From an uncultured Clostridia bacterium (GTDB lineage Bacteria > Bacillota > Clostridia > Lachnospirales > CAG-274): a stretch of DNA of 64,000 bases. Position 1 is the first letter of the stretch, and each line of letters starts with the position of its first letter. Below the pieces are notes generated by a model. That model searched no databases, had not been told where the DNA came from, and worked only from the letters and a program-made list of their open reading frames with translations. The DNA lies in the NCBI GenBank assembly GCA_947628755.1, contig CANRBC010000010.1, positions 33,311-97,310 on the forward strand. Direction: 5' to 3'. Positions 48,187-58,357 of the stretch are shown here, piece by piece. A program made the position numbers and the translations under genes.

Positions 48187-49592
48187 ATGTTATCAATGGA
48201 AAAAATATTTCATGTAAGGGAAGCCGGCTCTACAGTGAAAACGGAGGTTCTGGCAGGAGTTACGACCTTTATGACCATGGCATATATTCTCATGGTCAAT
48301 TCCGGAATGTTTGCGGAGCTTCCGGGGGTGTCATACAACGCAATTTATATTGCGACTGCAATTTCCGCCTGTATCGGTACGATATTAATAGGACTTCTTG
48401 CAAATCTGCCCCTGGCACAGGCATCTGCCATGGGCTCCAACGCTTTCTTTGTCTATACGGTATGTCTTGGCTTTGGGTTAGGCTATGCCAATGCCCTGGT
48501 ACTTATTCTGATTGACGGCATACTGTTCATACTGCTTACGGTGACAGGGCTGCGAAAGAAAATATTTGAGGCTATTCCCACATCGGTAAGGGTGTCGATA
48601 CCAGCAGGAGTCGGACTGTTTATTGCCCTTATCGGGCTTAAGGATTCCGGCATAGTTGTGGCAGACCCCTCTACCTATGTCAACCTTGCATCCTTCAACA
48701 TTCTATTCGGAAATGTGGCGTGGAAGGATATTATGCCTATGCTTGTCACACTTTCCGCTTTAACTGCGATTGCGGTTCTGTCATGCAGGAAAATAAAGGG
48801 CGCTGTGCTCTGGGGCATACTTGGAGGAACGATTCTGTATTATATTCTTGGCTTTACTGTTTCCGGATTTTATGAAGGTTTTACAGATGATCTGAATTTT
48901 AACCCCTTTGTGGCATTTGTGGACTTTGGCACACAGGCGTTTGGCAAGGTTTTTACGGAAGGCTTTGATTTTTCGCCATATCTGGCAGAGCACAGCAGAC
49001 CGGAGCTTGCTATATTGATTGCGACAACTGCCCTTGCTTTCTGTCTGGTGGATATGTTTGATACCATAGGCACCCTGTATGGAGCCTGTGCCAGAGGAAA
49101 TATTTTGACCGAAGAGGGAGAAGTGCCAAACTTAGATAAGGCGATGCTTGCGGATGCATAGCTACCGTGTGCGGCGCAGTCTGCGGCACATCTACGGTAA
49201 GCTCTTATGTGGAGGCTTCCACAGGCATTGCAGAGGGCGGAAAGACAGGTATGGCTGCCATGGTGACGGGAGCGCTGTTTTTTGTCAGTATGTTTCTAAG
49301 CCCGATTGCCATGCTTGTACCGGGGTGCGCCACATCGGCGGCGCTCATATATGTAGGAATCATGATGATGAACTGCGCCAGAAATATAGACTGGCTTAAA
49401 ACAGAGGATGCGGTTCCGGCATTTCTGACTTTGGCAATGATGCCTATGACCTACAATATTTCTTACGGCATTGCCTTCGGCGTGATTTCTCATGTGCTTA
49501 TAAGCGTGTTTACCGGAAAGGCAAAGGAAGTAAAAGCCGGAACATGGATAATAGCGGCGCTCTTTGCCCTCATGTTCTTTGTGACACATTAA
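48187..49592 (+). pseudogene. NCS2/AzgA-like purine permease, split by an apparent 1-nt frameshift near 49158
   Basis: VREAGSTVKTEVLAGVTTFMTMAYILMVN...NLDKAMLADA* then next frame TVCGAVCGTSTVSSYVEASTGIAEGGKTGMAAMVTG. Confidence 0.88.
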
Positions 49593-49667
49593 TAAAAAGT
49601 GATAATGCTTTTTGACTGTTATATTTTTGGTCGTTCCAAAGCAAAAACAATGCAGATATTACGTTAA

Positions 49668-49742
49668 ACAAAAATTTACCTAAATAAAATAGAGCTGTCC
49701 CATTATGACCTTTTCATAAATCATAATGGGACAGCCCTTTTT
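49668..49742. repeat. dispersed palindromic repeat copy D (terminator position)
   Basis: aacaaaaatttacctaaataaaatagagctgtcccattatgacc...tcataatgggacagcccttttt. Confidence 0.78.
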
Positions 49743-49753
49743 AAATAATATCG

Positions 49754-50446
49754 TTATGCTGCGCCCTCGCCGTAATAATCCAATATACCTATGTATATCG
49801 CCCATGCCAGCCGGGACTGATACTCCTCGTCCATTAGCTTGTCGTGTTCAACGCTGTTGCTCAGAAAGCCGCACTCCACTATTACCGAGGGTATTTTTAT
49901 TTCCTTTAGCACATAATAGGCGGTGTTGGACTTGGCAATACGGGTATTGTTCATGTCCACTACCTCTCTGAGCCTTGCCTGTATGCTATCGGCAAGCCTT
50001 TTGCCCTCTTGGGAGCTTTTGTAATAGAATACCTGCGCGCCCTTTGCCCCTGCCTGGGGAAATGAATTCTGATGTATGCTTATGAACATATCCGCATTTC
50101 TGCCGTTGGCAATATCCGCTCTGCTCTTAAGGTCGCCTCTTTTGTTTTCGGAAAGAGAGCTGTCCTCGGTTCTTGTGGATACCACCACAGCGCCGCCCTG
50201 CTCCAGAAAGCCGCGGAGCTTCTCGGCTATGGCAAGGTTTATGGTCTTTTCCGTGACGCCGTCGGAGGCTACCTTTCCCGGGTCAAAGCCGCCGTGTCCC
50301 GGGTCTATGACTATACACTTCTTGTCTACGGGAAGCACGGATACCGCAATATTTTCGTCATAATAGGTCTTGCCTGCGCCCAGGAATATAATAAGAATAT
50401 AGAGAATGGTAAGAGTTTTGTTTCTCGACACTCTCAGCTGCCGCAT
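49754..50446 (-). CDS. cwlD: N-acetylmuramoyl-L-alanine amidase (CwlD-like)
   Basis: KCIVIDPGHGGFDPGKVASDGVTEKTINLAIAEKLRGFLEQGG...ADMFISIHQNSF...PSVIVECGFLSN. Confidence 0.9.
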   Translation of the reverse strand: MRQLRVSRNKTLTILYILIIFLGAGKTYYDENIAVSVLPVDKKCIVIDPGHGGFDPGKVASDGVTEKTINLAIAEKLRGFLEQGGAVVVSTRTEDSSLSENKRGDLKSRADIANGRNADMFISIHQNSFPQAGAKGAQVFYYKSSQEGKRLADSIQARLREVVDMNNTRIAKSNTAYYVLKEIKIPSVIVECGFLSNSVEHDKLMDEEYQSRLAWAIYIGILDYYGEGAA

Positions 50447-50499
50447 AATACCACTACCTTAAGGATATATGATAATATATGCTTTCTCCAAGCCTTGTA

Positions 50500-53400
50500 T
50501 TACTTTTCGTTTCTCTCTCTTATTTTCTCCCATACGTTTTTTGAGCTGCAGTTTTCATCACGCTCCGCCCCTCTGCCGTATTTATAGCGGCATATTTCGT
50601 CATAAGGACAATAATCGCATACACGGGAGGAAAGCAAAGGTCTGACGCTTACGTTACCCGACGTTATGTCGTTTCCTATATCCCTTACGGTATTGTTCAC
50701 AAATTTTCTCAGCTCGTTAAATTCACTGTCGGAAACGGCTGCCGCCTTCATAATGCTGCGTATGCTGCTTGCCTTTGCGGCTTCGTCCGTATCTATTGCT
50801 TTGTCCATGGCTTTATACACGTTTTCGTCCTCAAGTATAATGCCTTTAAGACTGTATTTGTTAAGGAGATATTCCGCCGCCTTTTCCACACTGTCAGCAG
50901 GCAGAGCGTCTATAACAGGGTCGTTTATATGGAAATAGAACATACCTGCAGGAACATAGTCCTTTTTCTCCGTCCTTTTGCCGCTTCGCACAAAGGCGTC
51001 TATGTACATAGGCAGCTGCAGCTGTATACCATAGTACAAATCAGTAAGGCTTATATCCCTGTCGGAGCTTTTGTAGTCTATTATTTTGGTATAGACCTTT
51101 CCGTCCTTTTCCATAATGTCAACTCTGTCTATGCGTCCCGTCATCATCATTTTTCTGCCGTTGTTCAGCTCTATTATTATAGGCGGGAGCTTTTCGTGAG
51201 GTCCAAAGCCTATTTCGTAGCCTAAGGGCTCAAAATAGCCCTCCTTTATCTGCTCGGATATTGCCCAGATGCTCCGTCCCAATATTCTTTTAACTCTTTG
51301 CGTAAGCTGCTTATAACGGGCGGTGGAGCTGAGTATATCCGTACCCATCTGAGCAATTATTTTGTCCACTCCTGCGTCTACTATACTGTCTATTTCGGCT
51401 CTGTCAAGAGTTCTCCAATCCTTGTCGCCTGACGCCAGCTCCTTTGAAAAGTCCTCCAGCACATAGTGATATATATTTCCTGCATCTCTTGGCTTTATTT
51501 CATATACGAGCCTTTCTCTCGCCTTAATTATATATTTCATAAAGAAGGAAAAGGGGCATTTTGCAAATGTTTCAAGCCTTGATATGCTTGAAAAAATATT
51601 GTCGGGATATATGCTCTGTGTCAAGCTCTCGTCAAGATATTCCGTTTCCTCCTGCTTTGAAATACCCTGCATAACATACTCCAGCCTTTGGGAATAGCCG
51701 TCGTTTTTACTGAAATAGCTGTAAATATCCCTGTACAGTGGAGAAAGCTCTCCACCCTTTGAAATTTGCCCTATAAGCATATCAAAGGCAGAGCTCTCCG
51801 CTGTAATATCCGATACATCAAGACTTAATGCCTCTATGGATTTAACCTCCATATCCTTGAAAATATCCAGTATTTTGAATATGACGGCAGAGGGCGTAAG
51901 TCGGTCGCCCTTTGTATTGCCGGTGGCGTATGTAATACAAATATAGTCCCTGGGCTTTGCCATACAGGTGTATATTTCAAAACGCTCTGAATTTATCTCA
52001 TGAATACTGTCGGGAGCTACCTCAAAGGCGTTGGCGGTAAGGTATTCTCTTTCTCTGTCGTTGAAAATACCCTTTACCTCCTTATAGGAGGGAACAGAGC
52101 CTTCGTTTACTCCAAGCATAAATACCGCCCTTACCTCGGGAAGTATAGTTCTGCCTATATCTCCCACTACAAGCATATCCTGTACCGCAGGTATCACGCC
52201 TATTGTGGCAGTTGAAAGTCCCGCTCTTATTATTCTTGAAAACTCCTTTGGCGTTACCCTTTCATCTCCAAGTATTGCCACAGCCTTTTGGAATACGTCG
52301 GCTATCATATCCCACACGCTTCTGTTTACCATTGCCGAGGACAAATCGTTGTCCCTTTCGTTTTGCTCTATTATTTCATTATGTCTTTTGTCTGCCTCAA
52401 TAGAGCCTATAAGCTCAAATACTCTTTGCGCTATTTCCCTTACCCTGTATTTTCTGTTGTATGCTATATTGTCAGTAAGAGGTGAGAGCAGCGTTACGAC
52501 CTTGTTTTTGAATCCGTTTATTTCGTTATAGTCAAAGTCTTTGCCAAAGCCGTAAATCCACTCCTTATTTTTCCACATATAGCCCTTTATACCGTTAGCC
52601 AGCACATAGTTTTCAATATTGAAAACGTCGTTTTCGTCTACGGGAGCGTACCCCGTCTTCAGGAATCTGAAAACGGCGTCGTTTCCGAAATTGGTAGAAG
52701 CAATATCCACGGCAGACAGTATAAGCTCCGTAAGAGGATGACTCATAATGCTGCGTCTTCTGTCCAGAAAGTTGGGTATGCCGTGTCTGTTAAGGCTGTG
52801 GCACAATGCCATCTCATAATCGGGCGAGCCGGATATTACGGCTATATCCCCATAGCGCCAGCCCTTGTCCCTTACCAGCTTTACAATACTCCTGCACACA
52901 AAGTCTATTTCCGAATACTTGTCAGCTCCCTTGTATATCTCTATGCTTTTAGGTATGCCCTTATATGCTTTTGGCATATAGCTCATATAGTTTTCGCTAA
53001 GGTGAATAAGAGCCTTGTCCCTTTGTCTGTGATTTTTGTCAAGATAAAGAGGCTTCTCTATTTTTATTCCCTTTCTTTCTGCAAGGGCGGTAAGTCTGTT
53101 TATTGTAAACTTGGTCTTGTAATAGGGGTCGAAGGGCTCAAGCTGAGAGTACGATATTTTATCGCTGTTAATATTAATGGCTATATTTACCCTTTCGGCG
53201 CACTCCATAAGCCTTTCTATAACGCAATACTCCTGTGGAGTAAAGCCCATAAAGCCGTCAAGCCATATTTCGTCATTACACATACCGCTGTTCGGTATAT
53301 ATTCCGCAAGAAGCTCAAGTATATCGTCCTTTGAAACATAGTCCCTGCTGAGCCACTTTATATACTCCCTGTATATAAGCTCAGTATCCTTTAGCTTCAT

Positions 53401-53850
53401 TTTAAGATTGCCCTCCTCCATAGTATCAATAGAGGCGGCTATTATATCGGGAGTGACGTTGTATCTTATAAGCTCGCCTATTGCCGAGCACATATTGTCG
53501 GTAAAGCCCTGCTTGTCAAGGCTTTTGCCGAAAAACTCCAGCTTGTCCCCAAGGGAATATGTTATTTTTCTTACAAGCATAGCTTTGCTCACATCGTCAA
53601 GCATAGCCTTACCCTTTGCGCCGTTCTTGCCAATAAGGTGATATGCAAGATGACGGAAGCTGAAAACGCTTGTGTTTATTATAACGCCGTTTTCGGAAGC
53701 GGCGGTCAGCAGTCTTTCGGACTCCATTGAGAACTGCTCCGGCACAATATAAAGAAGAGTTTTGCTCATGGAATCCTTCTGTGTAATCTCATTTATACAT
53801 TGTGTAGTTTTTCCGCTGCCCGTTTTGCCAAATATATATCTCAAGCTCAT
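50500..53850 (-). CDS. addB: ATP-dependent helicase/deoxyribonuclease subunit AddB
   Basis: MSLRYIFGKTGSGKTTQCINEI...; nuclease motif KIIDYKSSDRDISLTDLYYGIQLQLPMYIDA; C-terminal CDYCPYDEICRYKYG Fe-S ligands. Start at 53850 preferred. Confidence 0.93.
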   Translation of the reverse strand: MSLRYIFGKTGSGKTTQCINEITQKDSMSKTLLYIVPEQFSMESERLLTAASENGVIINTSVFSFRHLAYHLIGKNGAKGKAMLDDVSKAMLVRKITYSLGDKLEFFGKSLDKQGFTDNMCSAIGELIRYNVTPDIIAASIDTMEEGNLKMKLKDTELIYREYIKWLSRDYVSKDDILELLAEYIPNSGMCNDEIWLDGFMGFTPQEYCVIERLMECAERVNIAININSDKISYSQLEPFDPYYKTKFTINRLTALAERKGIKIEKPLYLDKNHRQRDKALIHLSENYMSYMPKAYKGIPKSIEIYKGADKYSEIDFVCRSIVKLVRDKGWRYGDIAVISGSPDYEMALCHSLNRHGIPNFLDRRRSIMSHPLTELILSAVDIASTNFGNDAVFRFLKTGYAPVDENDVFNIENYVLANGIKGYMWKNKEWIYGFGKDFDYNEINGFKNKVVTLLSPLTDNIAYNRKYRVREIAQRVFELIGSIEADKRHNEIIEQNERDNDLSSAMVNRSVWDMIADVFQKAVAILGDERVTPKEFSRIIRAGLSTATIGVIPAVQDMLVVGDIGRTILPEVRAVFMLGVNEGSVPSYKEVKGIFNDREREYLTANAFEVAPDSIHEINSERFEIYTCMAKPRDYICITYATGNTKGDRLTPSAVIFKILDIFKDMEVKSIEALSLDVSDITAESSAFDMLIGQISKGGELSPLYRDIYSYFSKNDGYSQRLEYVMQGISKQEETEYLDESLTQSIYPDNIFSSISRLETFAKCPFSFFMKYIIKARERLVYEIKPRDAGNIYHYVLEDFSKELASGDKDWRTLDRAEIDSIVDAGVDKIIAQMGTDILSSTARYKQLTQRVKRILGRSIWAISEQIKEGYFEPLGYEIGFGPHEKLPPIIIELNNGRKMMMTGRIDRVDIMEKDGKVYTKIIDYKSSDRDISLTDLYYGIQLQLPMYIDAFVRSGKRTEKKDYVPAGMFYFHINDPVIDALPADSVEKAAEYLLNKYSLKGIILEDENVYKAMDKAIDTDEAAKASSIRSIMKAAAVSDSEFNELRKFVNNTVRDIGNDITSGNVSVRPLLSSRVCDYCPYDEICRYKYGRGAERDENCSSKNVWEKIRERNEK

Positions 53851-53941
53851 AATATCACCTCTCTTTATAAGTATATCATAAACGGCGGCTATTGATAATA
53901 TAATTTTACTAAAAGATAAAAAACTGCGAAAGGAGATATGT

Positions 53942-54343
53942 ATGCAGTCCAGAATTTTTGTTGTAAAGCTCAGAGATATAATAAAGACGGCAGTATTCGC
54001 TCTTCTGGGAACGGCTATAATAGCGGCAATACTGATATTTCTTCTGGGAGGTAAGGGGGAATACAAGGAGGGTACATACAACTCCGAGATAATACTCCAC
54101 GGAAGCCCCGTAGAGGTAAGCGTAAGGGTAAGCAAAAACGAAATAGAGGAAATAACGTTAGGCGATATGGACGAAACACAAGCGGTATTCTATCCTACGT
54201 TCAATTCCTGCGTTGAAGAGCTTGCTTCCGCCGTAATAGAAAACCAGAGTACGGACATAGAGGTAAATAAGGACTATGAGGTAAGCGAGGGCATACTTCT
54301 TCAGGCTGTGGACAGCGCCTTGGAAAAGGCAAAAAGGAAGTAA
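53942..54343 (+). CDS. membrane-anchored FMN-binding-domain-like protein
   Basis: TM helix then EYKEGTYNSEIILHGSPVEVSVRVSKNEIEEITLGDMDETQAVFYPTF... Confidence 0.6.
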   Translation: MQSRIFVVKLRDIIKTAVFALLGTAIIAAILIFLLGGKGEYKEGTYNSEIILHGSPVEVSVRVSKNEIEEITLGDMDETQAVFYPTFNSCVEELASAVIENQSTDIEVNKDYEVSEGILLQAVDSALEKAKRK

Positions 54344-54360
54344 TACCTCATAATAAAAAT

Positions 54361-54412
54361 GACCCTGTCGGCAGCGCTGCGTATAAAACGCATTTGGCTG
54401 CAGACAGGGTCT
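54361..54412 (+). terminator. terminator-like hairpin with MITE-like ends
   Basis: gaccctgtcggcagcgctgcgtataaaacgcatttggctgcagacagggtc. Confidence 0.6.
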
Positions 54413-54422
54413 TGTGTTATGT

Positions 54423-56204
54423 CTATACCGTCAGCTTTTCCATATCATCCAGAAGTCCCTCGAATACCTTCATGGCTCTTTCCACAGGCTCGCTCTTTGT
54501 CATATCCACCCCTGCGTCCTTAAGCAAATCTATAGAATATTTTGAAGAACCGCTTTTAAGGAAATCTATATATTTTTCCGCGCCGTTTTCATTCAGTATT
54601 TTTTCCGAAAGAGTAATTGCGGCGCTGTATCCCGTAGCATACTGATATACATAAAAGGCGGTGTAGAAGTGAGGTATTCTCGCCCATTCCCATGATATTT
54701 TTTCATTGTTATTAATATCCTTGCCGTAATATTTTGCATTCAGCTCAGAATATAGCCTGCACATATTTTCAAATGTAAGGGTTTCTCCCCGCTCTGCCAT
54801 AGTATGGGTCTCCAGCTCAAATTCCGCAAACATGGTCTGTCTGAAAAGAGTGCCTCTGAACTGCTCCATAAAGTAATTGAGCAGATATTTCTTTTCGTTT
54901 GTATCCGTAACGGTATTAAGGAGATGGCGCATAAGCAGCGCTTCGTTTACGGTAGACGCTACCTCCGCCACAAATATGGTGTAATCTCCGTAAACCACAG
55001 GCTGATTATCCCATGTATAGTGGGAATGCATGGCGTGTCCCATTTCATGCGCCAGTGTGAACATAGAATTGACTGTATCGTCATAGTTAAGAGACACAAA
55101 GGGATGACAGCCGTAAGCTCCCCAGCTGTACGCCCCGCTTCTTTTGCCCTTGTTTTCGTATATGTCTACCCAGCCCTCTGTGTTGAGAGCCTTTTCAAGC
55201 AGATTACAGTATTTCTCCCCAAGAGGTTTAAGCGCTTCAAGCACCGTTGACTTTGCCTCCTCATAGGTTTTCCTTGTATCGAAATTGTCGACCAAGGGCG
55301 TATATATGTCGTACATATCCATATCCCCGATACCCAGTATCTTCTTTCTCAGTCTTATATATCTGTGCATAAGCGGAAGATGTCTGTTTACAGTTTCTAT
55401 AAGGCTGTGATATACCTCTGTGGGGATATTGCCCGAAAAGAGCATTGCCTCCAGAGCAGAGGAATAATTTCTTATATTTGCGTTGAACACGTCCTTTTTG
55501 ACAGAAGCGGAATATATGGCTGCAAGGGTATTTTTCTGAGCGTAGTAGCTGTCGTATACATTGTTGAAGGCAGAGCGTCTGAGCTCTCTGTCCTTACTTT
55601 CAAGGCAGGAGGAATATGTGCCGTGAGTAAGGGTATGCTCCTCTCCCTTGCTGTCAACGGCGTTTTTGAACTTTATATCGGCATTGTTGAGCATATAGAA
55701 TATGTTTGACGGTCCTTGAGCTATTTCATATACCTGAGCCAATATTTCCTCCTTGTCGGCAGACAGTATATGCTCGGAGCTTCTTAAAATATCCTCTATA
55801 TAATGCCTATACTCTTTAAGCTCCTTGTCCATGGCGCTTATAAGCTCCTGCTTATCCATAGCCAATATTGCAGGCTCTATAAAGGCGACAGCCTTGGAAT
55901 ACAGCGTCAGAAGCCTGTCAGCCTTTCCGCTCAGCTCTTGATACAGAGTGTTTGCGCTGTTCTCGTTTGCTCTGAGATTTGCATAAACATAGAGCTGCTC
56001 CACATTAAGGGAAATACTGTCTCTGAGCTTAAGACAGGAGTACAGTCCTTTTATATCCAAGCTCCCTGCATACTTTTCAAGCTCCCCAAATGACGCTTCG
56101 GTACTGTCGTATGTCCTTTGCCAAAGCTCGTCGCTTTCAAAAAGGTCCTCGATATTCCATTTAAATTCTTTCTTTATTTCATTCCGTGACAATATTTTTT
56201 TCAT
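54423..56204 (-). CDS. pepF: oligoendopeptidase F
   Basis: FTLAHEMGHAMHSHYTWDNQPVVYGDYTIFVAEVASTVNEALL (HEXXH). Confidence 0.96.
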   Translation of the reverse strand: MKKILSRNEIKKEFKWNIEDLFESDELWQRTYDSTEASFGELEKYAGSLDIKGLYSCLKLRDSISLNVEQLYVYANLRANENSANTLYQELSGKADRLLTLYSKAVAFIEPAILAMDKQELISAMDKELKEYRHYIEDILRSSEHILSADKEEILAQVYEIAQGPSNIFYMLNNADIKFKNAVDSKGEEHTLTHGTYSSCLESKDRELRRSAFNNVYDSYYAQKNTLAAIYSASVKKDVFNANIRNYSSALEAMLFSGNIPTEVYHSLIETVNRHLPLMHRYIRLRKKILGIGDMDMYDIYTPLVDNFDTRKTYEEAKSTVLEALKPLGEKYCNLLEKALNTEGWVDIYENKGKRSGAYSWGAYGCHPFVSLNYDDTVNSMFTLAHEMGHAMHSHYTWDNQPVVYGDYTIFVAEVASTVNEALLMRHLLNTVTDTNEKKYLLNYFMEQFRGTLFRQTMFAEFELETHTMAERGETLTFENMCRLYSELNAKYYGKDINNNEKISWEWARIPHFYTAFYVYQYATGYSAAITLSEKILNENGAEKYIDFLKSGSSKYSIDLLKDAGVDMTKSEPVERAMKVFEGLLDDMEKLTV

Positions 56205-56353
56205 TTTTTTAAAAATCTCCTTTTTTATGTTGCGAAAATTTATAATTTAATATATAATAAATTTAACATAACTTCATTATATATTATTTTCAGAAAAAAT
56301 AAACAGAAAAATTTAATTTTCCGTTTATATGTAACCAGAAGGAGGGATTTTTT

Positions 56354-57823
56354 ATGGATTTAAAGGTGTTGATAGTATCATCAGAGGTATCGCCTTATGC
56401 CAAGAGCGGCGGTCTGGGCGATGTGGCAGGCTCTCTGCCCAAGGCGCTTCGCAAGGCGGGAGTGGATGCAAGAGTAGTATTCCCCAAGTACAGAACAATT
56501 AACGACAAGTTTCTGACAAGCTGCGAGTACGTTTCATCCTTTGATGTTACGTTGGACTGGCGTAAGCAGAAGGCGGACATATTTACTCTTAACGCAGATG
56601 TTCCCACATATATGATAGGCAACGATTTTTATTTCGGCAGAGCAGGCTACTACGGCTATGGCGATGATAACGAGAGATTTGCCTTTTTCTGCAAGGCGGC
56701 TATTGAGTTTCTCGATTACATCGACTTTGTTCCCGACGTCATTCACTGTAACGACTGGCAGACAGGTCCTATATGCCTCTATGTAAAGGACAGATATTCC
56801 AAGCTCAAGTATTTCTCCAAGGTAAAGACTCTCTTTACCATACACAATCTCCAGTATCAGGGTATGTTCCCCAGAGATACTCTCAGAATGATGGAGCTTG
56901 ACGACAACTATTACTTTACAAACGACAAGCTGGAATTCTTTAACGCTGTCAGCTTTATGAAGGCGGGTCTTCTCTATTCCGACGCTATTTCCACAGTCAG
57001 CAAGACCTATTCCTACGAGGTGCAGACAGCCGAATACGGCTATGGACTTGACGGCGTTTTAAGATGCAGGAATCACGAGCTTTACGGCATAGTGAACGGT
57101 ATCGATTACGATATAAACAATCCTGCAGACAGCACTAAAATATACGCTAACTTCTCTGCTGAAGATATGAGCGGAAAGGCTGAAAACAAGAAAAAGCTCC
57201 AGGAGGAGCTGGGACTTCCTCAAAGAGCAGATGTTCCTATGTTCAGCATAATATCAAGACTTGTAGACCAAAAGGGTATCAACCTTATATTACAGGCGGC
57301 TCACAATCTTCTTTCAAGAGACGTGCAGCTTGTGGTACTGGGTACAGGCGACTATCACTATGAGAATATGTTCAGAGACCTTGCTTATCGCTATCCCGAT
57401 AAGGTAAGCGCCAATATTCTCTTTGACGATACTCTGGCTCAGAAAATATATGCCGGCAGCGACCTTTTCCTTATGCCGAGCTTATTTGAACCCTGCGGTT
57501 TAGGTCAGCTTTTCTGCATGAGCTATGGTACTGTTCCCATTACAAGGACAACAGGCGGTCTTGTGGATACCGTTCATCATTTTGACCCCGAAACAGGCGA
57601 GGGTAACGGCTTCCAGTTCCAGGATTATGACGCAGGCGGTCTTTTGTGGGCAATAGACAGGGCTCTTGAAGCATATAGCGAGCCTGAGCTTTGGAATAAG
57701 GTAGTGCATAACGCCATTACCACCAAATTCTCATGGGATACCAGCGCAAAGGAATATATAGAGGTATATAAGAAGATTTGCGGAATGGAAGAACCCGAAG
57801 CAGTATCTGAGGAAAAAGAATAG
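56354..57823 (+). CDS. glgA: glycogen synthase
   Basis: LKVLIVSSEVSPYAKSGGLGDVAGSLPKALRKAGVDARVVFPKY...FEPCGLGQLFCMSYGTVPITRTTGGLVDTV. Confidence 0.97.
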   Translation: MDLKVLIVSSEVSPYAKSGGLGDVAGSLPKALRKAGVDARVVFPKYRTINDKFLTSCEYVSSFDVTLDWRKQKADIFTLNADVPTYMIGNDFYFGRAGYYGYGDDNERFAFFCKAAIEFLDYIDFVPDVIHCNDWQTGPICLYVKDRYSKLKYFSKVKTLFTIHNLQYQGMFPRDTLRMMELDDNYYFTNDKLEFFNAVSFMKAGLLYSDAISTVSKTYSYEVQTAEYGYGLDGVLRCRNHELYGIVNGIDYDINNPADSTKIYANFSAEDMSGKAENKKKLQEELGLPQRADVPMFSIISRLVDQKGINLILQAAHNLLSRDVQLVVLGTGDYHYENMFRDLAYRYPDKVSANILFDDTLAQKIYAGSDLFLMPSLFEPCGLGQLFCMSYGTVPITRTTGGLVDTVHHFDPETGEGNGFQFQDYDAGGLLWAIDRALEAYSEPELWNKVVHNAITTKFSWDTSAKEYIEVYKKICGMEEPEAVSEEKE

Positions 57824-57849
57824 AGAAATAAACTGTTTATAAAAAATGT

Positions 57850-57897
57850 AGCTGCCGTGTTATGACTTATGAGCAAAAGGTCATAATGCGGCAGCTT
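57850..57897. repeat. dispersed palindromic repeat copy E
   Basis: agctgccgtgttatgac...gtcataatgcggcagct; flank tttatttggt matches the A/T flank in inverted orientation. Confidence 0.72.
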
Positions 57898-57933
57898 TAT
57901 TTGGTCTTATTGCCAATTCATACCACATAAAAA

Positions 57934-58220
57934 ACCCCGTTCTTTTGAACGGGGTCAGACTGTCGAAAAAACAATATTATGGTAGAAAATACGAATTAAA
58001 ATAAAGAACAGCTTGCAAAAAAGCGTCGCAGACTTTAATCCGCAAGGCGAGCTTTGCCCGCCTGAGGACAGGAACTTTTCTGTAATTTAGGCATTTATGC
58101 CTAAATTGCGGAAAACACGGCTGGTTCCTTCCTTAGCTAATTGAAAGAAATGCCAATAAGCATTTCTTTCAAGCGTGTCGATTTTATCGACACGCTGAAC
58201 CCCGTTCTTTTGAACGGGGT
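57934..58220. repeat. cluster of perfect stem-loops, including a duplicated accccgttcttttgaacggggt hairpin
   Basis: accccgttcttttgaacggggt at 57934 and about 58199; aatttaggcatttatgcctaaatt about 58083; ttgaaagaaatgccaataagcatttctttcaa 58141; agcgtgtcgattttatcgacacgct about 58172. Confidence 0.8.
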
Positions 58221-58229
58221 AGCGCCAAA

Positions 58230-58302
<73 letters not shown>

Positions 58303-58357
58303 ACAATTCAGCAACAAATGATATTATAATATAATAAAAGGTATTTGTCAAGAAAAA

